DNA of 64,000 nucleotides from Roseovarius sp. ZX-A-9. GTDB lineage: Bacteria; Pseudomonadota; Alphaproteobacteria; Rhodobacterales; Rhodobacteraceae. The stretch's first letter is position 1. Each line of letters starts with the position of its first letter. The notes under the pieces are model-generated. The model was not told where the DNA came from. It searched no databases and was given only the letters and a program-made list of their open reading frames with translations. Below are positions 17,279 through 24,046 of this stretch, piece by piece. The DNA lies in assembly GCF_028369135.1 (NCBI RefSeq), contig NZ_JAPWHW010000001.1, positions 1 through 64,000 of the forward strand. Direction: 5' to 3'. Made by a program: the position numbers and the translations under genes.

Positions 17279-17947
17279 TTATCCCAGCCCCAGTTTGTCT
17301 GCCATGAAGGCCAGTGCCACCTGCAACCCGTCGGGCGCGATACCGTGGCCGGTGCCCTTCATCACATGGGCATAGACATCGGTCCACCCGGCACCTTGCA
17401 GGGCCTCGGCGGCCTGTGGCAGAGATTGCGGCGGCACCACGTCATCCGCGTCACCATGCACCAGCAGCACCGGCGGGCGGCTGACCACCTCGTCCTCCAG
17501 CAGTTCGGGACGCAGCAAACGACCCGAAAAGGCGACGATTCCGGCCACTTCGTCCTCGCGGCGGGGTGCCACATGCAGCGCCATCATGGTGCCTTGGGAA
17601 AAGCCGAACAGCACGACCTGCTCGGGCAGCACGTCCTCGTCCACCATCAGCGCATCAAGAAAGGCATTGAGATCATTGGCGGCTGATAACAGGCCGCGCT
17701 CGCTCTCTTCCTCGCTCGATCCGTCGATCCATGGGATCGGGAACCATTGAAAGCCCGTCGGCATGCCCGGCACGTTTTCCGGCGCGTCCGGCGCCACGAA
17801 AAGAGTATCTGGCAGGTGTTCGCCCAGCGGATCGGCCAACCCCAAAAGGTCCGCCCCGTTGGCACCGTAACCGTGCAGAAACACCACGATCGAACGTGTC
17901 GTGCCCGAATGCGGTTCCTTGCGGCCTGATTGCAATACGCGCGTCAT
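17279..17947 (-). CDS. Phospholipase/carboxylesterase family hydrolase
   Basis: 222-residue serine esterase of the alpha/beta-hydrolase fold, similar to bacterial carboxylesterases and acyl-protein thioesterases; cytoplasmic. The start ATG 17947 overlaps the stop of the upstream glycosylase gene (ATGA); the frame continues upstream but only through that gene. Seen are VVFLHGYGANGADLLGL (oxyanion loop), the nucleophile elbow GFSQGTMMALH, HGDADDVVPPQS with the catalytic Asp, and GTGHGIAPDGL with the catalytic His. It is last in the chain cbiD-cobK-glycosylase-esterase, each pair overlapping by four bases. The physiological substrate is unknown. Confidence 0.9.
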   Translation of the reverse strand: MTRVLQSGRKEPHSGTTRSIVVFLHGYGANGADLLGLADPLGEHLPDTLFVAPDAPENVPGMPTGFQWFPIPWIDGSSEEESERGLLSAANDLNAFLDALMVDEDVLPEQVVLFGFSQGTMMALHVAPRREDEVAGIVAFSGRLLRPELLEDEVVSRPPVLLVHGDADDVVPPQSLPQAAEALQGAGWTDVYAHVMKGTGHGIAPDGLQVALAFMADKLGLG

Positions 17948-18573
17948 CTGATCCCTTCTCTTTTCTTGTCCACCCGGTAGTAGGCCCAAAGCAAACGTGC
18001 GGCAACCGATCTCCAAGGGGCCCACGCCTCGGCCATCTGGCGAAAGGCGCGCTCGCGCGGACGCTCTGGCAAATCGTACAGAACGCGCGCCGCCTCTTGC
18101 AGGGCCAGATCGCCCGGGGCAAAGACATCGGCCCGCCCGAGGCTGAACATCGCATAGATCTCGGCCGTCCACGGGCCGATGCCGGGCACCGCCGTCAGTG
18201 TCTTGATCACGTCATCCGTCGGCGTGGCGCGCAGGGCCGCAAAGTCGATACCCGCAACCGCCAGCGCATGGGCATAGCGGATCTTCTGACGGCTGAGGCC
18301 CGCCGCGCGCAGATCGTCCTCGCTGGCGGCGGCAATCTCTGGCTGGGTGGTCAGATGCATGTCCTGCATCCGGGCCCAGATCGCGGCAGCGGAGGCCGTG
18401 CTGACCTGCTGGCTGATGATCGCGCTGAGCAATTCCGCGAAACCGTCGGGTCTGCGCCGCAGTGGCAGCGCGCCGGTCTGCGCATAGGCCATTTTCAATC
18501 GCGGGCATATCCGGCAGAGCGCCTCGGCGCCTTCATGCACGTCTGCGTCCGTTTCGATGATCCGCCCGATCAT
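17944..18573 (-). CDS. DNA-3-methyladenine glycosylase II family protein
   Basis: 209-residue base-excision-repair glycosylase of the HhH-GPD superfamily (AlkA/Mag1 type) that removes alkylated purines. The core LTAVPGIGPWTAEIYAMFSLG forms the helix-hairpin-helix, and the catalytic aspartate follows in DVFAPGDLALQE. There is no AlkA N-terminal domain and no iron-sulfur cysteine cluster, so it is the short single-domain form. Start ATG 18573 overlaps the stop of cobK by four bases; its own stop overlaps the esterase start by four bases. A repair gene inside a cobalamin chain is an oddity of gene packing rather than evidence of a shared pathway. Confidence 0.92.
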   Translation of the reverse strand: MIGRIIETDADVHEGAEALCRICPRLKMAYAQTGALPLRRRPDGFAELLSAIISQQVSTASAAAIWARMQDMHLTTQPEIAAASEDDLRAAGLSRQKIRYAHALAVAGIDFAALRATPTDDVIKTLTAVPGIGPWTAEIYAMFSLGRADVFAPGDLALQEAARVLYDLPERPRERAFRQMAEAWAPWRSVAARLLWAYYRVDKKREGIR

Positions 18574-19298
18574 AGCGCCAGAACCCAGTCCAGCGCCTGC
18601 GACACCGTGCTGACGCGCGGGGCGTCCGGCGGTGCCGGACGGCGCAGCATCAGAACCGGGATGCCCAGCGCGCGTGCCGCCGTCAGCTTGGTGCGCGAGG
18701 CCGCACCGCCAGCGTTCTTGACCACCAGCCAATCGACCCCCAGCCGGGTGAAAAGCGCGATCTCGTCCTCGACCGAAAACGGTGGGCGGCCGACCAGAAA
18801 CTGGCCGTTTTCAAAGGGGAACTCTTCTTGCGGCGGATCGATTTGACGGCACCAGACCCGACGCGGCGCAAGGTTGGCAAACTGCGCCAGCGTCTGCCGT
18901 CCGGTCGCCAGAAACACGCTCTCGTCTTCGGCGATATGCTTTGCCGCGTCTTCTTCGCGGTCGATATTGGTCCAGCGGTCGCCCGGCTCCGGGTGCCAGC
19001 CGGGACGCAGCAACAGGCAGTAGGGCAGCCCGCGTGCGGCACAGATGCGCGCGGTACGGTCGGTGATCCGGGCGGCAAAGGGATGGGTGGCATCGACGAC
19101 TGCGGTGATCTTCTCTGTCTCCAGATACGCGGCAAAGCCCGCATCGCCACCAAACCCGCCATGCCGCGTCGGCAATGCCAGATCGCGGGGCGCACGCGTG
19201 GCCCCCGCCAGCGAGGCGATGGCAGTCACGCCGTGCCGGGCCAGCGCCTGCGCCAGTTCCTTTGCCTCAGAAGTGCCGGCCAGCAACAACAGAGTCAT
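18570..19298 (-). CDS. cobK: Precorrin-6A reductase
   Basis: 242-residue NADPH-dependent reductase of the corrin ring pathway (CobK/CbiJ). Family features: MTLLLLAGTSEAKELAQALA with the N-terminal GTSEA nucleotide loop, VVDATHPFAARITDRTA in the middle and LVVKNAGGAASRTKL, the KNAGG motif near the C-terminus. Four-base overlaps join it to cbiD upstream and the glycosylase gene downstream, so all are read from one transcript. Length matches the family. Firm assignment. Confidence 0.95.
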   Translation of the reverse strand: MTLLLLAGTSEAKELAQALARHGVTAIASLAGATRAPRDLALPTRHGGFGGDAGFAAYLETEKITAVVDATHPFAARITDRTARICAARGLPYCLLLRPGWHPEPGDRWTNIDREEDAAKHIAEDESVFLATGRQTLAQFANLAPRRVWCRQIDPPQEEFPFENGQFLVGRPPFSVEDEIALFTRLGVDWLVVKNAGGAASRTKLTAARALGIPVLMLRRPAPPDAPRVSTVSQALDWVLAL

Positions 19299-20356
19299 GC
19301 GTCTGCCCGCGCCAGAATGGCGCCCGCCCGGTCGATCACCACGGTATCGGCGCGCACGTTGTCAGGCAGCATGGCACGCACTGCCAACAACGCATTCTCC
19401 GCAACCCAGCCGGCCATTGCCGCACCCGCCAATTCATACGCCTCAAGCGCCGTATTCGCCTGCGCCAGCCGCGGCATCCCGATGTCGCGGGCCAGCGCCT
19501 CGAAATCCACCTGGCTACGCCCCGAGTGCAGATCGCGCGCGCCCTGTGCCAGTTTGGTCATCTTGCCAATGCCGCCACCGATGGTGATCTGCGGCAACGG
19601 GTGCCGGGCCAAGTATTTCAGCAGCCCGCCCGCGAAATCGCCCATGTCCAGCATTGCGTGATCGGGCAGGCCATAGAGGCCCTGCACCACGCGCTCGCTG
19701 GTGGCCCCGGTGCAGCCCGCCACATGGGTCAGACCGTCAGCGCGCGCCACGTCGATGCCCCGGTGGATCGACGCGATCCAGGCCGCGCAGGAGAAGGGCC
19801 GCACGATCCCCGTGGTGCCCAGAATCGACAGCCCGCCCCTGATCCCCAGCCGTGGATTCCACGTCTTCTGCGCCAGCGCCTCTCCGCCGGGCACGGATAT
19901 TGTGATCTCGATATCGGGCTTCTGGCCCAGCCGCGCGGCCATTTCCGCCACCGTTCCGCGCAGCATTTCGCGCGGGACCGGGTTGATGGCCGGCTCTCCG
20001 GGCGGGATCGGCAGGCCGGGCATGGTCACGGTTCCGACGCCTGCGCCCGCGCGAAAGGTGACGCCGCCGCCAGAGGCCGCGACCCGCGCGATGATCATCG
20101 CGCCATGCGTCACGTCCGGGTCGTCGCCTGCATCCTTGATCACGCCCGCCTCGGCCCAGCCATCTCCCTGCGCAGTATGGCAGATGTCGAAGCTTGGCCG
20201 TTCCCCCTTGGGCAGAGTGATGCGCACCGAACTTGGCACACCCTCGCCCCAAAGCATCATCAGCGCCGCACGGGTGGCGGCGGTGGCACAGGCCCCGGTT
20301 GTCCAGCCGCGGCGCAGGGGGGTGTCGGGTTTCCGGGTCATCGCCCGCGTGATCAT
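19295..20356 (-). CDS. cbiD: Cobalt-precorrin-5B C1-methyltransferase
   Basis: 353-residue CbiD, which methylates C-1 of the corrin macrocycle with S-adenosylmethionine in the anaerobic (early cobalt) pathway. Recognised by LRRGWTTGACATAATRAAL at the N-terminus, GAGVGTVTMPGLPIPPGEPAINPVPREM and the ILGTTGIVRPFSCAAW motif followed by a Gly-rich FAGGLLKYLARHPLP stretch. The aerobic pathway normally uses the unrelated CobF at this stage; no cobF is in this window. An alternative start is ATG 20341. It heads the four-gene minus-strand chain and diverges from the small zinc-ribbon gene. Confidence 0.95.
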   Translation of the reverse strand: MITRAMTRKPDTPLRRGWTTGACATAATRAALMMLWGEGVPSSVRITLPKGERPSFDICHTAQGDGWAEAGVIKDAGDDPDVTHGAMIIARVAASGGGVTFRAGAGVGTVTMPGLPIPPGEPAINPVPREMLRGTVAEMAARLGQKPDIEITISVPGGEALAQKTWNPRLGIRGGLSILGTTGIVRPFSCAAWIASIHRGIDVARADGLTHVAGCTGATSERVVQGLYGLPDHAMLDMGDFAGGLLKYLARHPLPQITIGGGIGKMTKLAQGARDLHSGRSQVDFEALARDIGMPRLAQANTALEAYELAGAAMAGWVAENALLAVRAMLPDNVRADTVVIDRAGAILARADA

Positions 20357-20505
20357 AGGGCCGACAGGGGGGCAGGCAATCGCGAAAACGCGCGGCTGTC
20401 ATCGGTGAGAGCTTCTGCCGCAGGCCAGAGGGCGCCGACGGAGTTGCCCCGCCCAAGGATCATGCCCACATCATGGCTAACACAACCCGCCATAGGAGAC
20501 CTTCG

Positions 20506-20742
20506 ATGATTTGCCCGAATGACGGCACCCCGCTTGTTATGACCGGCCGCTCGGGGGTCGAGATTGATTACTGCCCAAGCTGTCGCGGCGTCTGGCTGGA
20601 CCGCGGCGAGCTGGAAAAGATCATCGAACGCTCGATCCTGGCTGCGCCCGTCGCCCCCCCGGACCCGGACTGCGACACGACGGATGCCGAGCAAAAGAAG
20701 AAAAAGCGCGGCGGATTCCTGGAAGAGCTGTTTGATTTCTGA
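20506..20742 (+). CDS. Small zinc-ribbon (zf-TFIIB) protein
   Basis: 78-residue protein with one zinc ribbon: CPNDGTPL supplies the first cysteine and CPSCRGVWLDRGELEKI the CxxC and the family tail. This is the zf-TFIIB type found in many bacterial proteins of unknown role. Start ATG 20506 is chosen because TAGGAGA precedes it at the right distance; an in-frame ATG at 20473 lacks a site. The C-terminal part is acidic, then a run of five lysines, ending GGFLEELFDF. A strong terminator follows. Confidence 0.88.
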   Translation: MICPNDGTPLVMTGRSGVEIDYCPSCRGVWLDRGELEKIIERSILAAPVAPPDPDCDTTDAEQKKKKRGGFLEELFDF

Positions 20743-20765
20743 TCCGCGCACAGGACTGCACAAGC

Positions 20766-20800
20766 CGAAAGGGCGCGACTTGCGCGCCCTTTCGTTTCGA
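20766..20800. terminator. Rho-independent terminator
   Basis: CGAAAGGGCGCG at 20766-20777 pairs perfectly with CGCGCCCTTTCG at 20783-20794 across a 5-nt loop ACTTG, followed by TTTCGATC. It closes the zinc-ribbon gene and, read in reverse, the small PLDc_N gene that ends at 20817. Confidence 0.8.
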
Positions 20801-20816
20801 TCTTCAGCCCTGTGGT

Positions 20817-21002
20817 TCAGGCTCGGACAGCTCGGCCACGCGGCCCTGCAAGCAGCCACGCGATGAAGCCGAGTATCGGCAGCACCAGAATCGCCAGCGT
20901 CCAGACGACCTTGGCCGCAGTTGATGTGCCCGATGTCAGCACCTGGTAGATCGCGTAAAGGTCGGCGATCAGGATCAGTAATCCAAACAGACCATATTCC
21001 AT
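20817..21002 (-). CDS. PLDc N-terminal-domain small membrane protein
   Basis: 61-residue protein with two hydrophobic helices: MEYGLFGLLILIADLYAIYQVL and VVWTLAILVLPILGFIAWLLAGPRG. The second helix with its conserved PxxGFxxWLxxGP pattern is the PLDc_N (phospholipase D nuclease N-terminal) membrane domain seen alone in many small bacterial proteins; no catalytic HKD motif exists, so it is not a phospholipase. Inner membrane; role unknown. A ribosome site CAGGAGAA precedes ATG 21002. It is separated by 214 bases from tonB, so probably has its own promoter. Confidence 0.88.
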   Translation of the reverse strand: MEYGLFGLLILIADLYAIYQVLTSGTSTAAKVVWTLAILVLPILGFIAWLLAGPRGRAVRA

Positions 21003-21216
21003 GACGTTGTTCTCCTGTCTTTCGGGTGTTCTGCAGAATTAACCGGCGAGGACCTGAAAAGTTCCGGAGCAATACCGAGGCGCACAATGATCGGCGGCAG
21101 CCCAATTGCGCGCCGAGGCTCATGGCCTGCCCGAGCGACACAAGCCGCAGGTCTGACCGCCGAACCTCGGATTTTGCAGCAACAAATCCCGCCGCGCCTG
21201 ATCATGCGCGTAGGCG

Positions 21217-22194
21217 TTACTTGCCTTTGATGTTGATCGTATAGTTTCGGCGCGCTCCCGAAGGTGGCGGCGGAAAAGGCTGCGCTTTGCGCACCATCGC
21301 CAGGGCCGCGCGGTCCAAGGCGGCAGAGCCGGACGAGCGGGCGATGGTTGCATTTGCCAGCTGGCCATTTCCGGCAATCGTGAATTTCACCACGGCAACG
21401 CCACGTACTGAGCTGCGCGGGCGCGGCACGCGGGACAGACGCCGCATGACCTGTCCGGGGTAATTGGACGCCGCTGCGTTCCCTTCGGCCTTGCGCGTTT
21501 TTGCCTTACCTGGCTGGCTGGTTTGGGAAGGTTTTGCAGCTTTTCCGGTCTGCGCTCCGGCCTTGGCATTCCGGCTGGCGTTTCCCTTTGGCTTGGCGGG
21601 TTTTGCCACAGGTTTGGCTTGTGGCGGATCGGAGCGCTTTTCAGCCCGCATTTTGGGCCTGACCGACGCGGTCGGGGCTTCCGGCATCGCAGCAACCACG
21701 GTTTCAGCCGGAACAGGTTGCGCAGTTGTCTTGGTGGGTGCGGCTTCCTGTTCTGTTGGAGAAGGAGCCATCTCGGGGTTGACCCGGTCGGTGGCACGGG
21801 ATGCCGCAATCACGTCCGTTGAACTGGCGGGCGATATTGCAGTTGCAACAGTTGGCGACGACTGCGAAACCGCTTCAGATGTCAATACATCGCTGGGCCT
21901 GCTCGGGGCGACTGTCGCAGGTTTCGCAGGCTGCGCGACCTCTTGCACGGTGGGCTTGGCCGGGGTCAACGCCGCAGATTTCACCGGCTGAGTGACCTCT
22001 TGCACCGCTTCCGTTGGCTGCTGAACACCTTGTGCGAGGTCGGCAAAACTTGACCCAAGGGACGTCTCGGCAACCTGCGCGCCGCCCTCAAGGCGCACAG
22101 ACGGCTCGGACCATATCAGGGTCATCGCCCCCAGATGCAAGGCAGAGGAGGCCAGCAGGACAACCGAGAAAACCAACCGGGATCGGGCGATCAT
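21217..22194 (-). CDS. tonB: TonB family energy transducer
   Basis: 325-residue periplasm-spanning protein that transmits proton-motive force from ExbB/ExbD to outer-membrane receptors. One N-terminal transmembrane helix (RLVFSVVLLASSALHLGAM), a long Pro/Ala/Lys/Thr-rich linker (about residues 50-235) with repeated PAKPTVQEVAQPAKP-type units, and a C-terminal TonB domain (VAVVKFTIAGNGQLANATIA, then AALAMVRKAQPFPPPP). It is the last gene of the leftward heme-receptor operon and overlaps exbD by four bases, so it almost certainly serves the HmuR receptor. Confidence 0.93.
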   Translation of the reverse strand: MIARSRLVFSVVLLASSALHLGAMTLIWSEPSVRLEGGAQVAETSLGSSFADLAQGVQQPTEAVQEVTQPVKSAALTPAKPTVQEVAQPAKPATVAPSRPSDVLTSEAVSQSSPTVATAISPASSTDVIAASRATDRVNPEMAPSPTEQEAAPTKTTAQPVPAETVVAAMPEAPTASVRPKMRAEKRSDPPQAKPVAKPAKPKGNASRNAKAGAQTGKAAKPSQTSQPGKAKTRKAEGNAAASNYPGQVMRRLSRVPRPRSSVRGVAVVKFTIAGNGQLANATIARSSGSAALDRAALAMVRKAQPFPPPPSGARRNYTINIKGK

Positions 22195-22577
22195 CGCAGC
22201 GCCCTTTCGGTCGAGATCAGGATCTTTTCCGCACCCGCCGCACGGAGTTTCGCCGAGATGCGCAGCAATTCGGCGGCTGGCAAGTCGCGGTCAGGCATCA
22301 GGCGCACAATACCGCGAGAGCGATGGTCCGGCCGATCAAGATACGCCGCGACAGAAGTCAGGACGACGCCGCGATGGCGCAGCTCGCCAGTCTTGTCGAT
22401 GACCAACGCATCGGGCGGTTCGCGCCCTTCCAGCGTCTCAGTTTCGACCAACGAGATATCGCGGTCCATGGGCGGCGAGAGCGTGCCGGCGATCATGAAA
22501 AACACCAACATCAGAAACACGATATTGATCAGGGCGATCGTCGGTTCCTGGCGGCGACGGGCAGCGGGGCGTCTCAT
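22191..22577 (-). CDS. exbD: ExbD-type biopolymer transport protein (second copy)
   Basis: 128-residue ExbD/TolR family protein: one transmembrane helix IALINIVFLMLVFFMIAGTL near the N-terminus with a periplasmic domain after it. The proton-pathway aspartate of ExbD normally sits in this helix (LIDVIFLLLLFFM type); here the helix reads ALINIVFLMLVFF, with Asn in place of Asp, so this copy may not conduct protons itself. It overlaps the other exbD by four bases upstream and tonB by four bases downstream. Confidence 0.92.
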   Translation of the reverse strand: MRRPAARRRQEPTIALINIVFLMLVFFMIAGTLSPPMDRDISLVETETLEGREPPDALVIDKTGELRHRGVVLTSVAAYLDRPDHRSRGIVRLMPDRDLPAAELLRISAKLRAAGAEKILISTERALR

Positions 22578-22957
22578 GTCGGCGCCAGAATGCTGAGGGC
22601 GAGCTTTGGCTGAGCGCGCAGGATCACCAGCACGTCGGTCAGGCGCTGCGACGTGACATCGCCGGAAATGCTGAGCAGCAGCTTGGCTTCTCCGTCAGTC
22701 ACCAGTTCTGCCAGCCGCGTGGAAAGCGACTCGATGCCCAGATGCGCAGTGTTCAGGCGAAGCGTATCGGGCGTGACTTGCAAAAACAGCATCCGGTCTT
22801 CCGTGGCCGCGCCCTGCGAGCCTGTTCCCGCCAGTTCGACTTCGGCAAATTTTGAAAAGGTCGAGGACAACATGAAAAACAGGAGCAGCAGAAAGATGAC
22901 GTCGATCAACGACGTCATCGAAAGCGCGCGGCGGCGGTATCCGGGTCTAAGCGCCAT
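22574..22957 (-). CDS. exbD: ExbD-type biopolymer transport protein (first copy)
   Basis: 127-residue ExbD/TolR family protein with the canonical helix SLIDVIFLLLLFFMLSSTF, which carries the conserved proton-binding aspartate. The periplasmic domain follows. It overlaps exbB by 11 bases upstream and the second exbD by four bases downstream. With ExbB it forms the inner-membrane motor that energises TonB. Two non-identical ExbD subunits in one heme operon suggests a heteromeric arrangement. Confidence 0.93.
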   Translation of the reverse strand: MALRPGYRRRALSMTSLIDVIFLLLLFFMLSSTFSKFAEVELAGTGSQGAATEDRMLFLQVTPDTLRLNTAHLGIESLSTRLAELVTDGEAKLLLSISGDVTSQRLTDVLVILRAQPKLALSILAPT

Positions 22958-23621
22958 GGGCGGCAGGCTGGCCGATCACGCGTTCTTGCGTGCTGGTTGC
23001 CCCGGTCGGGGTCAGGATTGCGGCCAGTCCCCGCTCGGCCAGGATCCGTTCGGAGGCCATCCGGCTTTCCAGCCACGACAGGACCACTGATGTCGGCATG
23101 GCGACGCCAAGACCGACGGCCGTCGTCAAAAGAGCAACCCAGATACCGCCTGCGAGCAGCGACGGATCAACCTGACTTCCGGCGGCCTGCAGAGACTGAA
23201 AGGCTTCGATCATGCCCAGAACGGTGCCAAAAAGCCCCAGCAGCGGCGCCAGTTGCGCCACAGAATCAAGCAGACGAAAGCCGCGTTCAAGAAGGGCAAA
23301 GCACGCCTCGGCCTCGGCCTCTACCCGCGCGCGAATGTCGGATGTATTGCGATGCGCCATCGCCATGCGAAAGGTCGGCGCGAGATAGCTGGTGCTTGCA
23401 TCCAACCGCACAGCCGCCGCTGCGCGATCGCCCTGATCCCAAGCCTCCACCGCACCTTGCAAGGCTTTGTGGCGCCCGACGCCAGCTTGTTGGAACTGCC
23501 ATATCTTGTAGAGGATCACACCGGTGGTCAGGATGGACACCGCGATCAGCACAGCGACGACGGGGCCGCCAAGGTCAAGCACCTGACCGAATGCCTGCCG
23601 GAGGGTTTGCAGCATGTTCAT
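22947..23621 (-). CDS. exbB: ExbB/TolQ/MotA family proton channel protein
   Basis: 224-residue inner-membrane protein of the MotA/TolQ/ExbB family: first helix GGPVVAVLIAVSILTTGVILYK, then a cytoplasmic loop and two more helices (LAPLLGLFGTVLGMIEAFQSL and GGIWVALLTTAVGLGVAMPT). The GLFGTVLGMIEAF and ALLTTAVGL motifs line the channel. It overlaps the unknown exported protein gene by four bases and exbD by 11, all within the hmuR operon. It provides the proton-driven stator of the TonB system. Confidence 0.95.
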   Translation of the reverse strand: MNMLQTLRQAFGQVLDLGGPVVAVLIAVSILTTGVILYKIWQFQQAGVGRHKALQGAVEAWDQGDRAAAAVRLDASTSYLAPTFRMAMAHRNTSDIRARVEAEAEACFALLERGFRLLDSVAQLAPLLGLFGTVLGMIEAFQSLQAAGSQVDPSLLAGGIWVALLTTAVGLGVAMPTSVVLSWLESRMASERILAERGLAAILTPTGATSTQERVIGQPAAHGA

Positions 23622-24037
23622 CCCGTCAACTCCGTGCCGGTGCGACTGCTCAGCCCGAGCGAATTGTCACATATAGGGCTGTCCGTGCCGGCGACCTTGC
23701 AGCTACTCGCCCCGTTGATCAGCACCTGCCCCAGCGCATCACAGGCCAACCCGTCTACCAGAAACTGCCGGACCCTTGGCCTGTTCGGGGGAAAGCTGCC
23801 AAAGTCGAGAAGCGTCAGTCGATCGACCTGGCCTGCCGTGTTGAACAATACGGTCTCGAACACGACGTTCTCGATCTCCTGCGCATGTCCATTCCTGACC
23901 ATGAAGCTCAGCAGGCAGCCGGCCTCTGTTGTCTCCTGCGCGTTAAGCTCTACCGACAAGAGCGGCTGGGTTTCCTGCGCCGTCGCCTGTGAACAGACAA
24001 GCGATAGGGCTGCGATCAGATGTTTTGACGTGCGCAT
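23618..24037 (-). CDS. Exported protein of unknown function in the heme operon
   Basis: 139-residue protein with a cleavable signal peptide (MRTSKHLIAALSLVCSQATAQ), so periplasmic. The body contains CLLSFMVRNGHAQEIENVVFE, suggesting a beta-rich domain, and further cysteines at LACDAL, SCKVAG and ICDNSLGL that could form two disulfides. I do not recognise a named family. It is tightly packed between hmuR (9-base gap) and exbB (4-base overlap), so it very likely works with heme reception or the TonB motor, possibly as an accessory of the ExbB/ExbD complex; this is inference from position. Confidence 0.85.
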   Translation of the reverse strand: MRTSKHLIAALSLVCSQATAQETQPLLSVELNAQETTEAGCLLSFMVRNGHAQEIENVVFETVLFNTAGQVDRLTLLDFGSFPPNRPRVRQFLVDGLACDALGQVLINGASSCKVAGTDSPICDNSLGLSSRTGTELTG

Positions 24038-24046
24038 GGCGAAGCC

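Noticed and set aside
20480..20506. CATAGGAGACCTTCG near the zinc-ribbon start as a B12-box fragment
   Set aside because: It serves as an ordinary ribosome site for ATG 20506; the rest of a riboswitch is missing.
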